A stretch of DNA of 64,000 bases from Aspidapion aeneum (taxonomy: Eukaryota > Arthropoda > Insecta > Coleoptera > Brentidae), in assembly GCA_963576565.1 (NCBI GenBank), contig OY755039.1, forward strand, positions 140,747,369 through 140,811,368, read 5' to 3'. This document shows positions 45,163 to 57,495 of the stretch, piece by piece. The position numbers and the translations under genes are program-made. The notes under the pieces are model-generated. The model did not search any database. It was not told where the DNA came from and worked only from the letters and a program-made list of their open reading frames with translations. Numbering within the stretch: position 1 is the stretch's first letter; each line of letters begins with the position of its first letter.

Positions 45163-46970
45163 ACAAGTCGGTTTAGAACGTTTTTCTACGTTGTCCGACG
45201 CCTATTCTCCACCTCCTTCGATCCTGACAATCATCCTCTGTCAGATTTTTTTTGACTCATTGATCTTTGGATTGACTGTTGCCATTCTAGTTTAGGACGC
45301 CCTCTTTTTCTGCGCCCTATTGGTTGCCATTCTAGGACCTGCTTTGGTAATCTTTGGTCGTTCATCCGTTGTACATGGCTGTACCATATCAGCTGCCTTC
45401 TAGTGATGTCATCCGTTATGCATCCCTCGATTCTCATTCTTTCTTTTATGATCTCATTTCTTATGTGATCTATTCTAGATATTCTCATTGATCTTCTTAT
45501 TGCATCCATTTCGACACTTTCCAATTTTTATTTTGTATTTTTCTGTTACGCGACAAGTCTCTATTCCATACAACAGCGTGCTTTTGACCATTGTTTCATA
45601 TATGTTAAATTTTACATTCTTTTTTATCTCTCTGCTCCATAAAATACTGTTAAGACATCCAATAACTTTTTTTGCTTTTACTATTCTTTTTTGCAATTCT
45701 TTACAGTCTGTACCTGTCTTATCAAATGTGACACCCAAGTATACATACTCATTGCATGGAGATATTGTTTGTCCATTTTCTAGTACTAACTCACTGGATT
45801 CGTTTCCAATACATAAGTACTGTGTCTTGTCCACGTTCACTGTTAATCCCCACTTTTGGTATTCTTCTGTTAACTTTTTCATCATATACTCCATGTCTTC
45901 TTTATCATTAGCCACAATTACTTGGTCGTCAGCAAACTGTAGTGTGTATATGGTAAATCGGTCGTTAAGTTGTATTCCCATGTCGTGCACTTTACGTTTC
46001 CAGTTTTTTTAGAGCTACTGCGATATATATTTTAAAAAGAGTTGGAGAGATAAAACATCCCTGTCTTAAGCCTTTTGTTACCAAGAATTCTTTTGAAAGT
46101 CGATTAACAATTTTAATTTTAGATTTTGACCCTTTGTATAGTTCTTTTATCGCTTTTATGTATGATTGATATTAGTTTGCTCTAATAATGTCTATAATTT
46201 TTCTACTGGAACGGTATCATATGCTTTTTGTAGGTCCACAAAGGTAACATGAGTCTCTATATTTCTGGCGCTGCTTTTCTCAATTACTTGTTTAAGACAA
46301 AAAACATTATCACTACAAGATCTGCCTGCGCGAAACCCACTTTGCTCTTCTTCTTCTTGTTCATGAAAATCATTCTCTGTTAGATCTCTAAGAATCCTAC
46401 CGTACAATCTACTTAGAGTACTGGTTACTGAAATTCTTCTGTAATTGTTGCAATCCAGCTTGTTTCCTTTTTTATGTATTGAGGATATGAATGCAATTTT
46501 CCAATCATTAGGTACTGGATGTCCGTTTATGCATTGGTTAATAATATATGTGAGATTTTCGAGTAGTTTCTCTGATCCATGTTTGAGCATTTCAGCATAT
46601 ATTCCCCCAGGTCCGCTAGCTTTTCCAGATTTAAGCTTTTTAATATTATTCTTTATCATTTCTTTTTCGATGATTACGTCCTCTCCATGTACTTCTATGT
46701 CTCTTCTCGGAGAGGCTGCCACATATTCGGGTCTCGTCTCCTGCAGCAGTCCCTTGTAGTGTTCTGTCCATTGTTCTGGTTTGATTATCTGGATGTTTAC
46801 TTTTTCTTTTGTCGGTTTTTTTACTGTAGAAATGAATTTCCATACTTCCGAACTCTGCCTACCTCCTACGTGTGTATTTATGTCGTGGCACTTGCGCTCG
46901 AACATTTCATTTTTTTCTGTGCGTATCAGATTTCTTTCTTTTCGTTGTCGTTTTATATTCCTATATCAAT
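45163..46970 (-). mobile_element. 5'-truncated LINE copy B
   Basis: Same element as LINE A on the minus strand. 46192-46905 encodes GGRQSSEVWKFISTV, KLKSGKASGPGGIYAEML, GFRAGRSCSDNVFCLKQ and FVDLQKAYDTVPVEKL (motif A); 45475-45990 encodes LQFADDQVIVANDKED (motif C) and the palm end; 45231-45524 encodes the RRKRGRPKLEW tail. Motif B is in a stretch broken by frameshifts near 46010-46190. The 3' end TTCTAAACCGAC is at about 45167. It sits about 65 bp upstream of the acceptor of exon 47035. Confidence 0.92.
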
Positions 46971-47034
46971 TATTAGTAGTCTAAAAGGGTGGGAAAAATA
47001 TAACTAGTATTCGTAACCTAGTATAATTTTTTAG

Positions 47035-47214
47035 GTGACTGCGTGAACAACATAGTAAAATGGCACTACCGTCGTAATTCAGAACGCCACACGACTTTGA
47101 CAGCTCTTTTATGCGGCGAAAATGGCCTGGTCTCTTGTTTGGAGAACGTGTTTCTTTTGGGCTTTAAATCAGCGAGGATGTTTGTCGGCAAGAATTATTT
47201 GTGGGATTATTTCG
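47035..47214 (+). CDS. DENND5: DENND5 exon (RUN2, first half)
   Basis: Acceptor AATTTTTTAG; chosen donor GTAAGT at 47215, which keeps the frame into the next exon. The peptide has CVNNIVKWHYRR, TALLCGENGLVSCLENVFLL and KNYLWDYF, all typical of RUN2. If the donor is skipped, the frame stays open for 23 more codons and stops at 47284-47286; a second perfect donor, GTGAGT, sits at 47283, but using it would shift the frame of the next exon. A LINE copy ends about 65 bp upstream of the acceptor. Confidence 0.93.
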
Positions 47215-47286
47215 GTAAGTACGAGGTTAACGGTAGGGTAAAGAAACGGTTGTCTGGTAATTCTGGTGTCATGGCGGCCGTTGCGT

Positions 47287-47670
47287 GAGTACTACGTCAC
47301 AGTTATCCAAGGATTTAGCAGTTGTATTGTATATCATAGCGGGTTTGGAGATTTTGCGAGAATTTTTTTTATATTTTGGTTTTATTTTGGCTGTGTAAAT
47401 GTTTTAATAACAGTTCTGTACTGCCATACATTTAATCAAGACTACAACTAAATTTTTTTTTATCATTTGTACGTATTTTTTACTCGTTTTTCTTTTAAAC
47501 TACAACCAAAAGTAAACAATGGCTCCAGCCATCTTATTGCTTAAAGGTTGATGGAATAATTTGAGTTAGGTATTTAATCAACGCCCAAAATTAGTCATAA
47601 TCTTATATAGTTGTTTTTATCTCTCCTTCCTAAAATTGGAGATAAAAGATAATCAATAAGCAAAGAAAAA
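47287..47670. other. Intron segment, nothing recognised
   Basis: No gene or repeat that I can name before the hammerhead motif. Confidence 0.4.
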
Positions 47671-47720
47671 CTTATTTAGGACATGTTTCGAGTCTAAAGA
47701 GACCCATCATCAGCTAAAAC
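47671..47720 (-). ncRNA. Hammerhead ribozyme motif, core intact
   Basis: On the minus strand: TTTTAG, core CTGATGA (47713-47707), stem II GGGTCT/AGACTC with loop CTTT after one unpaired T, GAAA (47689-47686), a 2-bp stem III, cleavage triplet GTC (47682-47680), and CTAAAT pairing with the opening TTTAG as stem I. All conserved hammerhead core bases are present. The very short stem III is typical of hammerheads in Penelope-like elements and retrozymes. No neighbouring Penelope-like coding sequence is visible, so it may be a solitary element end. Confidence 0.75.
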
Positions 47721-47989
47721 AAGTTAAACAAAGAAGTGTAACTACATCCGAAGCAACTTTAGTGCCTATTAAATAGATTAAACTGAGATAATAAAATTAA
47801 TTTGAAGGGAATTAAATAATCGCCTTCAGATTCAGTAGTGTACCCTAAAAGTGACCATCCCCCCCATCATCTTTATGTTTTATACACCGATACCCCCTTA
47901 AAATGTAACATACTTTTCAAAAACCTTCAAAAGACTCTCATACCCCCAGCAAGCTAATGCGAGGGTTCGGTTCTGTCATTTCTATCTAT

Positions 47990-49050
<1,061 letters not shown>

Positions 49051-49944
49051 TTTTTTTATTGTATAAGAAATACCTGCAAATGGAAACGAAATTACATAGG
49101 GTCAACAAAAAGTGCCTTGTCTTTCGGTCTCTAAGGCCCTTTCAGAGCCTTATACAACTCAATGGTTAGAAATCACTTTCAATAGTTTTCGCATAGGAAA
49201 AATTAGGGGTCTCGGCAAGAGGAAGCTATTTACTAAAATTCAGCTAGCCACTCATCACTTAAATATTAGACCGGTGTAATGTGTACACAGTTAATTTCAT
49301 AATTTTTGAGACAACTTTCTTTCGTTGACCTATGTTATTCTATAACATACTATAACTTCTCTTGAAATTTAAGTGTAGCAAAGGGTTTGACATTAAACTA
49401 AAAACTTAAATATCTTTGAATTTGACCAAAGTTAAAGTGGCAAATTCAAAATGAACGCTTGTTAATTTAACCGCTGTTTTTGTTTATTTGTGTTTTTGCC
49501 AGTTTTTTAAATTAAACTTGGTATAAAATCTAACTACTCAAAGCTGTTCAGGTTCTTAAAACATTACTTTTTCAATAAAAATAACAAAAATAACAACTAC
49601 TCCGTCATTTTGACATGGCCGTGATAAAATCAATGTATATTGCCATAGACATAGACACTTTTGTGACTTTAACATGAAATAAACATATTTCCTAACCAAA
49701 AATGTATTAAAAAGTAAATATGTTATGTTGATATAAAATTAAAGATAAATCTGTCTTTATCTCTTGATGAGAAAAAGCTGACGTACGGATAAAAAAAATC
49801 AAAGACATGTTATTTCTCAGAACTTTTTTTGTTGCTCTCAGTATGCATATGATAAATAAAGAGTTTGGAAAGGTCACAAAAGTGTAACTGCCTATGGCAA
49901 TGACTAAATGTTTGGTTAGGCTGACTAATGAGTTTTTATTTTAG
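49051..49944. other. Intron segment, nothing recognised
   Basis: A block near 49280-49340 (TTAATTTCATAATTTTTG...TTCGTTGACCTAT) recurs at about 51280-51330; otherwise nothing is recognised. Confidence 0.4.
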
Positions 49945-50149
49945 TTCGGGTGAAAGAACAGTTTGAATCAGAGCTTTTAGACGAAGTATCCGGTACGAAA
50001 AGCAGCAGAACTGGTAGTATGGAAAGGAACCATCAGCAGACGGTAGCAGTGTGGCGGTGTTACTGTCACCTAATCGAGGAAATGACACACAGCGGAAAAA
50101 GTTTGGGAAAAGACGGCAAATTTCAACTGTTTATTTGTCTAAGTGTTAG
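49945..50149 (+). CDS. DENND5: DENND5 exon (RUN2, middle)
   Basis: Acceptor TTTATTTTAG, donor GTGAGT at 50150, phase 1 in and phase 2 out. The peptide begins VRVKEQFESELLDE, continues through a Ser/Arg/Gln-rich stretch, and ends GKSLGKDGKFQLFICLSVR. The GKDGKFQ-(L/M)-(F/L)-(V/I)-CL motif is a hallmark of DENND5 RUN2. Confidence 0.93.
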
Positions 50150-51402
50150 GTGAGTTTTTTAGCTTACACATATACTATAAATATACAGTGTGTAAAATGG
50201 AATAAATTCAATAACGAATAAATGAGGACGTGTTGGAAAAAATGCACACGTCGATTTGTCTTTTAAAATGTGATTCTTTTTCCAAAAAAAAAAAAATTAG
50301 ATAGTGGCCAATACCAACTTTCTTATTTTAAATGCAATTATTTGGATTCTTCAGAAAATTCTAGACATAATTCATGTACAATGTCCTATACCTAAGTGTA
50401 ACCATTTTTTGAAATATTGACAGTTCAAAAACAACAATTTCCAATTTCGAGGCGGAATATTTCGATAACGATTTGCACCATGGAAAAACGGCTTACATGT
50501 CCCTATCCTTATTTTAATTATTATCTACCGATTGACATCAACCACTACCACATCCGGTTTTAACGAAAAATCGGAAATTCCGGTTTAACCGGAAATGCTC
50601 TGCCATGCTGTTAGTAGTAGTTTGGTAATTTGCGAATAGATGGCGAGACGGTTTTTTTATAGCAATGCAAATTAAGGCCACTGAATTTTCAGCGCCATCT
50701 ATTCGTGAACAACTGAAGTACGGAAGTTTTCCGTGTGTTCTCACACTGTGGTTCTCACTTTAAGGAGACTATGTACATTTCTGTCGTATGCAGTCTTAAT
50801 TTAACAGAAATATTGTATGTCGTCTCAATTTAGGACTTTTTAAAACTTAAATACAGTGCTTTTGGTCAGTTTTTTTTTCAATCTGTCACCCTTACCTTTA
50901 TTATGCGCGGGCGCAGAAACGCTCTGCCATGCTGTTCTCTAAAGAATAAAAGACAATCCAAAGAAAATAAACTTTCTAACCTATAAAGCTCCTATCGCAG
51001 AATCACTTATCACCATAATTTGGTTAGTTTGATACGTGATACAGTTGGTTTTGGGCAAGGACTGTACACGGTTTTGGGTGGATGGTAAAGGTAATCGTTA
51101 CGCGACTTTAATTAGCGCCTGTCTTTACCTTCAATAAAGATAACAGCATGACAAAGAATGAAAGTAAGGGTAATAGATTGGCAAAAACCCTGAGCAAAAG
51201 AACCCTATTGTTTATTACATTGACGAAAATTTTACGTCACTACATATCCATAAAAATTCTAGACATTCACCAACAGTTAATTTCATAATTTTTGGGACAT
51301 CTTTTTTTCGTTGGCCTATTTTATTCTTATGATAACAAGCTAATAACTGTCAAAAAGTTATCTTTAAAATTATGAAACGGACTGTAGCAAAGAACGCTGG
51401 CC
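50150..51402. other. Intron segment, little recognised
   Basis: CAGTGTGTAAAATGGAATAA at 50186, preceded by TA, looks like the end of a Tc1/mariner-type MITE, but no partner end was found. The rest is unassigned. Confidence 0.35.
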
Positions 51403-52012
51403 AGGGCTATCAAAATGGACGGGCCACGATCCTCCACTTTGTTGACGTCACATCCGGGGCTGATTTTTTTTTGATGGTCACGTTACGACACAGCTGATTG
51501 TCTTTAAAATATTGAAGTTGGAATGACGGTTCATGGATATTTGATTTTTTTTTAAATAAAGCCGTTTTTGAGATTGTTTTTACTTTATTCTGGCAGAACA
51601 ATTTTTTTAAAATGTATGGTAAGCCCTAATTTTTCATAGCCGCTTCATTAGCTCACACAAAAATTAAGTTTAAAGCAGAAGCGAATGTGACAATCACATA
51701 TGACAAAGTCAAATACATGTCAAATATAGCAGTTGGCATGTGGTACATGGCGGGTAATTTGAATTCAAAATAAGGAAGGCTAAATCTTGAAGATTTTAAC
51801 CTTTTAATCATGTTGCTTCCTTACAAACCTTTGGTGGAATATCGGGATGGTGTCTGAGAATATTTCACTGAAATTTTGCGGAAATCTGTAGTGCCATTTT
51901 GAAAATATCATAAAAAAACGTCTGACCTCCCATAAGACCCAATGTAAAATTCAGCCCCGGGAGAACAGCTGATTTTTTCAGGGTCGTGGCCTCTATTTTT
52001 GTGTTGGCCTTG
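51403..52012 (-). mobile_element. ~610-bp MITE (GGCCAACACAAAAATAG family), minus copy
   Basis: It matches 26337-26946 inverted over its whole length, from AGGGCTATCAAAATGGACGG to GTGTTGGCCTTG. Confidence 0.9.
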
Positions 52013-52028
52013 AGCTGGCTTTTCAAGC

Positions 52029-52631
52029 CAAGGCCAGCAAAAAAATACTGGCCACGACCCTGAAAAAATCAGCTGTTCTTCGGGGGCTGACTTTTACATT
52101 GGATCTTATGGGAGGTCAGACGTTTTTTTATGATATTTTCAAAATGTCACTACAGATTGTCGTGAAATTTCAGTGAAATATTCTCAGACACCATCCTCAT
52201 ATTCCACCAAACTTTTGTAAGCATGCAAGTAAAAGGTTAAAATCTTCAATATTTAGCATTCCTTATATTAAATTCAAATTACCCGCCATGTACCGCATGC
52301 CAACTGTTATATTTGACATGTATTTGACTTTGTCATCTGTGTTTGTCACATTCGCTTCTGTTTTAAATTTAATTTTACTGTGAGCTAATGAAGCGGCTCT
52401 AAAAAATTAAGGATTACCATACATTTAAAAAAAAATGTTTTGCAAAAATTTAGTAAAAACAATCGCAAAACCGGCTTTATTTAAAAAAAAATCAAATACT
52501 CATGAACCATCATTCCAACTTCAATATTTTTAAGACGTGCTGTGTCGTGACGTGACCATCAAAAAAAAATCAGCCCCCGATGTGACGTCAACAAAGTGGA
52601 GGATCTTGGCCCGTCCGTTTTGATAGCCCTG
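52029..52631 (+). mobile_element. ~600-bp MITE (GGCCAACACAAAAATAG family), plus copy
   Basis: Same family in + orientation, only 16 bp beyond the minus copy, so the two form a ~1.2-kb inverted pair. It ends 65 bp before the last DENND5 exon. Confidence 0.9.
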
Positions 52632-52696
52632 TTCAAGCTTACAAAATGCACAGTGAATTTGCAATGGTCTTTTGACAGTGTGCTTTATCCTTTTAG

Positions 52697-52895
52697 AGAG
52701 CACCTGTTACATCGGATGCTAGTTCCTATGTCAGCATGCAGAGTGACTCAAGAGATGTACGAGGACAATTCGTTTTTGAGAAATCGAGGCCTGCTGACGT
52801 TTCTGAGGCAAATTTTGTTACCGCTCGACGAACTAGAGGTTGTGTTGGAAAACAGTGTCACATATGGGATTACTTCTCCATCATCGCAAGCTTAA
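52697..52895 (+). CDS. DENND5: DENND5 last coding exon (RUN2 end, stop TAA)
   Basis: Acceptor ATCCTTTTAG; the first base completes an Arg codon. The 65 codons run EHLLHRMLVPMSACRVTQEM, YEDNSFLRNRGLLTFL, and end with ITSPSSQA and TAA. The RDHLL-type start and the YE-(D/E)-xx-(L/F)-(I/L) helix match the C-terminus of DENND5 proteins, so the stop is at about the expected place. The acceptor is only 66 bp downstream of an inverted MITE pair. Confidence 0.93.
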
Positions 52896-53079
52896 GGGGT
52901 AAGTAAAGAAGCCCCATATACAGGGTGTCAACATTTCGATGTTTTTGTAGGATCCAGGTGTTTCTAAGAAAGAAAGAAAAAACTGACCTCATAAAACCGA
53001 ACCAAACCGAATCGAACCTACAGTATGTCTAGCTAAGTTGAAACTATTTGGAAAACTGTTTTTATTATTAATTTTCGGA

Positions 53080-53085
53080 AATAAA
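53080..53085 (+). promoter_or_regulatory. Candidate polyadenylation signal of DENND5
   Basis: AATAAA lies 185 bp after the stop codon, the first canonical signal downstream, followed by T-rich sequence. A further AATAAA-like site is at about 53302. Which one is used cannot be told from sequence. Confidence 0.45.
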
Positions 53086-53107
53086 GTAATTCTTTATAAA
53101 AAAAATA

Positions 53108-53280
53108 CTATAAGGGTCCATCTCACCGACTTTTTTTTCGTTACTTAACTTAAAGCATTTCTTAATATAATCGTTGTTTGAGGAGTTTACATCAAAAATC
53201 GATATAATCATAATATGACGTAATAAGGAATACTTAAGGCTAAGTAACGAAAAAAAAAGTCGGTGCGATGGGCTATAAAA
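53108..53280. mobile_element. ~170-bp MITE downstream of DENND5
   Basis: ATAAGGGTCCATCTCACCGA at the left and TCGGTGCGATGGGCTATAA at the right are inverted, as are CGTTACTTAACTTAA and TTAAGGCTAAGTAACG inside. Confidence 0.82.
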
Positions 53281-53316
53281 GAAGCAATTTAAACCAAAGT
53301 AAATAAAAAAGTTATA

Positions 53317-55008
53317 CAGGGTGTAAACGGTATGACTCATAATATTTTAATAAGTGATAAAGGAGGCCAAAATAAGAAAAAAATTCATATAACATGGGAG
53401 TCAAATATTAGTTGTTTTCGAAATAGAGGTTATTATAGTTTAAAAAGTTTGGCGCCAAAGCCACAGTGTGTTTTCACTTTAATGTTAAAGGTGATAGTTG
53501 AAATAAATACCTATTTATGTGCAGCAGGTACCTTCGCATTTCTTTTTTGTGTTTTTATTGTTTTGTGTTTAAACTGGCCAATTTTTAAAAACAAAAACAG
53601 TTCGCTTAAAAGAATGACTCAACCCAAAGTTAGTGTTGGTCAGCACTATCAGCAGATACATAGGTACCTAAATACAAGCATTACGGCTTAGTAAAATTAA
53701 TTTAAACCATTATTCTTTATACCTAAAGCATAAAAAAAGGTTTTAAAACAAAAACAGCTTAATAAACCAAGTTAAATTGTACATACCCCAAAATTAGGCT
53801 TTAGCAGCAGGTTGTACTAGCATCTGGTTTAATAAAGTTAATTGAAACAATTATTTACCCGCGAAAGGGGATATTTTTTGGAGGAAATAGTCACCTCACT
53901 ACACTGCACTGGTTACATTTTAAGGAGAGGTTTACCTACACTGTAATTTTTTCTGGAGGGGTTATAGTTTTTTAAAACCACACTAATTTTTGAATTATTT
54001 TTTAATGAATTCTCTCCTGATAGATTCTCGCAGCGAGGTGAGAGCTTCGGTGACTTTACCATATATAATTAGCATGTCAGCATACTCCTGGATAGAATAC
54101 ATTTTGCTTTTTTTAAGTCTTACGTAAAAATTTTCGTAAAATTGTGATCATCGCCCGCGCCCGGTCCGTCCACGCACGCTCTAACTTCAGACTGAAGTGA
54201 GACCAGTGTTGCCAGATCCAAAAATTAAAAATCACCAGACGCTGGCGATAAAAGATGCTAGATTGTGCTCAAAAATCACTAGTTTGCCAAAAATTATCGA
54301 CGGCGGACTGGGGGGCTGAAAAGGGTCCCATAAAAAATTTTTCGACCAAACAAAAAGTTTGTTTGTCAACATGTATTTACTTTATCTCTTTTTTTATTTA
54401 TTTGATACTTTTTATTTCCTATGCCTAGGTTACAGAGTGTTTCATAGTCAAGATGAAAAAATATGTATTATATTTTTTTCAAAATTTAAGTTAATTAAGT
54501 CACAAAATCACCAAAATTCGGTATTTTTCAAAAAAAATTTACCATTTCACCAAATGGGTTGAAAAATCACCAAATCTGGTGAATTTTCACCAGATCTGGC
54601 AACACTAAGTGAGACATTGATGTGACACGCGACTGCAGTCAAAAGTTTTAACGTGTCGGCTATCTACAAAGGGATTTTCCACAGTTGTGTAGACAGTTAA
54701 AGGTTATATTTTCGTGTGGGCCCAAATGATGCGCTGATGCCGTTTATTTTTAAACTCGTTAACTTTCAGGAAAACTTGTATTTTTTTAGATCCATTGAAG
54801 AATATTTCTGCTAAAAATTTATTTAGGTGGGACACGTCAAAGTTTTAGTATTTGAAAGATAATGGCTTATAAATTTTTTCAGTTTGACACGATTTAAACA
54901 AAAATCAGTTGAGTTATGACCCCAATGTTATATGCACTTTTTTCTTATTTTGGTCTATATTTCTATCAACCATTAACATTTTGTGAGTCATACTATTTAC
55001 ACCCCTCG
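53317..55008. mobile_element. 1.7-kb element with TA-flanked inverted ends
   Basis: CAGGGTGTAAACGGTATGAC at the left, after TA, is matched by GTCATACTATTTACACCCCT at the right, followed by GTA. The first ~90 bp on each side are inverted copies. A 119-codon open frame inside (53332-53691) overlaps the inverted end and has no known domain. A hAT MITE is nested at 54204-54607. Confidence 0.7.
54204..54607. mobile_element. 404-bp hAT MITE with 8-bp target duplication AGTGAGAC
   Basis: CAGTGTTGCCAGATC and GATCTGGCAACACTA are the inverted ends; AGTGAGAC flanks both sides (54196-54203, 54608-54615). Internal TCACCA-rich repeats. No coding sequence. Confidence 0.93.
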
Positions 55009-55062
55009 TAGTTTAAAAACTTAAAAATCAAAGCTCACAAGTGGGGTCTATTTTTTCTATCT

Positions 55063-55382
55063 CCTAAGCTTTACAGGTAGCGAAGCCTGACATTAATTTT
55101 CTATTTTTTGGTTACAATTTTTGACATTTTTTCTCGGTTTCGCATTGGCGGCTCGTTCTTATTTTAAAAATCTGGCTTTAACCCACTCGAAAGATATATT
55201 TAATAATAATAGAGTTTCAAGAAAGTTTGCAGCATAACTTTTTATTTCTAAATACATAAATATATATAGTTTAGGTACCTTCAGACTGTATAAAACAACA
55301 TCTTTAAAATAAAACCGTCAAAACATGTCAAAAATAATAACCAAAAAATAAAAAATCAATGTTAAGCTTTATGATTAGTGTC
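55063..55382. mobile_element. Degraded second copy of the 3560-3902 MITE
   Basis: AAGCTTTACAGGTAGCGAAGC and TTTCTATTTTTTGGTTA match the element at 3560-3902; the right end ATTAGTGTCCTTA is kept but the left end is worn. Confidence 0.75.
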
Positions 55383-56145
55383 CTTATTAGAAATACCTGA
55401 AACCCCCAAAAACATCGAATTTGGAACATCCTGAACACTGTATGATAAACTTATGCTTCAAAAAAAATGCTCTAAAAAAGGTCATATACAAATTTGACTT
55501 TTGAACTCAAAAATACTATTTTTTGTGCAACTGTAAAAAAATATCCTATTTTTAAGCTGCTAATAGCCTTGTTTGCATCTGCAAGTAACTTACGTTTTTA
55601 GGCGCGCCTACACGTATGTTTTAATTGTTTTGTAAATACTCTATTCGCTTAAAGGTCTTTATGCACTTTTCATGTTAATGCAAAGTCGACTCCAGGGGTT
55701 GAATTCCACACACACACACACACAATTCCACTTATTGGACACCTGTCAAAAAAGAAGAATTTAGGAAAATTCACAACTTTTTTATTTCTTACCCAATTTT
55801 TTAAAAATTAATTTAGTTTTATTTGGATTATAGTGCATTTTTACAAAAACTAATTACTTGCATTTTCAATGTTTCAGGGTCTCAAAAAAAATTATGAACT
55901 TCCTTCAAATTTAAAAAAATTATTCCTCAACATCATGCTTTTTTTTCGTGTTTTTTGCGTTTTATAGAGAAATTGCTGTTTTCACAAAAAAAAAACAAGA
56001 TACAAAAAAAGTGTATTGACAAGTTGTATCCATAGTGGGTCTCATTTTTCCCATAGGTTAAAAAATTTTCGAGTTATGTTCAAAAAACTACGAAATTGGT
56101 CAAGGCCTCTAGACACCAAAATTTCACTTTTTCATGAAAGTTTCT

Positions 56146-56498
56146 TTTGATATCACACACGCCATATTTTTACATAAACTCTAATTTTTGAAATATACCC
56201 CCACCCTTTTATTTGGCTTGTGTTTGGTGGATTTTGTTCATTTTTAAATGGGACCATCTCGACACAAAACCCAGCATAGGTACCAAATTTCATTAAAATC
56301 GGGCAAGCGGTTTTTGAGTTATGCGCGTTGGTCGTTACAGACAGACAGACAGACAGACAGACGGCGAAACAAAAAAGTTTCAAAATCATCTGAAACGCAA
56401 AGATATATAAAAATTTTTGAAATCGTAGCAACTTTTTTTTTTCGAAAAAATTAGGATCACTAGCTCACACTACTATAGTACAGTAGTAGTGTGAGCTA
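56146..56498 (+). mobile_element. HINE/DINE-1-like element, copy 8 (left-truncated)
   Basis: It begins inside a tandem unit (TTGATATCACACACGCCATA), then has the AAATCGGGCAAGCGG block, six (GACA) units and the end hairpin AGCTCACAC...GTGTGAGCT. Confidence 0.8.
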
Positions 56499-56973
56499 AT
56501 ACTTTAAAAATTAAAAGGCTCTACCAGTCTAAATAACTTGAGCTAAGCTTTTATTTTTTGTAGTCTATATTCTGTCAAATATTTACGGTTTACATACGGC
56601 CGTCCCACGACTATCTTTTATACCTTAGGGCAGCCTTTTAAGGCATAACTCGAAAACTTTTTAACTTATGGTAAAAATGAAACAGACTATGGATACAAAT
56701 TGTCAATACACATCTTTTTTGTATCTTTTGATTTTTTTGTAAAATCAGCAGTTTCTCTATAAAACGCAAAAAACAGGAAAAAAAAACATGTTGTTAAGAA
56801 ATATATTGTTTTTTGAGGAACAAAGACCTTAAAAATGCTGATGATTAATAGTTTTTATAAAAGTGCACTATAATCCAAATAAAATGAAATTAGTTTGAAA
56901 AAAATCGGTTAAGGTATAAAAAAGTTTTGAATTTTCCAAAAATCTTCTGTTTTTTATGTTCAAGCCGCCATAT

Positions 56974-57495
56974 TGTCGCACCCCGGCTTTCGCGACTATG
57001 GGGTTCGAGCAGTATTGGTAGGGTTGTTGGAGGAGACGAGAATCGTCAGTCTCCAAATAACCTTACCAATATATTATTTAGTTAAAGGTAGAATATTTTT
57101 GTGTTAAATAAAAACAGTGCTGGTTTAATACATATAATATTAAAATTTCCTTTTTTTTTAAATGACAAAGTTGAAATATAAATTTACTTACATTGTTAAA
57201 ATGAGGTACAGGTCAGGACACATTTTCTAGGCGCTGTTCTACTCTTCAACTTTCACAACCCTAGCGATGCCCGCTATTGAGCTAGTACCTCCCAATACAA
57301 CTTTCTTCCTGCGTCAGCACTTCTTGGCGATGGGTCTTTGCCAAGGCCATAATTGCTGACACATCAAAGCGAAGTTCGTTCACTGACTTTTATATGGTAC
57401 TGCCTCATCAGCATTTAGGTGAAAGGGAATTTTAAATACTTTTAAAACAATAAATTTTATGAAAAATCTGAGTTTAATATTTTACCTATTTGACA
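56974..57495. mobile_element. Solo LTR (522 bp), 4-bp target duplication ATAT
   Basis: The sequence starts TGTCGCACCCCGG and ends TATTTGACA, i.e. TG...CA, with ATAT at 56970-56973 and 57496-57499. The uninterrupted target GCCGCCATATTGTATTTGG survives at about 10440-10460. TG/CA ends and a short duplication are the marks of an LTR retrotransposon; the internal region has been lost, probably by recombination between LTRs. The superfamily is not determined. Confidence 0.88.

Noticed and set aside
46445..47007. Plus-strand open frames opposite LINE B
   Set aside because: Antisense shadows of the reverse transcriptase read on the minus strand.
53332..53691. 119-codon open frame with a hydrophobic segment
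   Set aside because: It begins inside the inverted end of a mobile element and matches no family I know; chance frame more likely.
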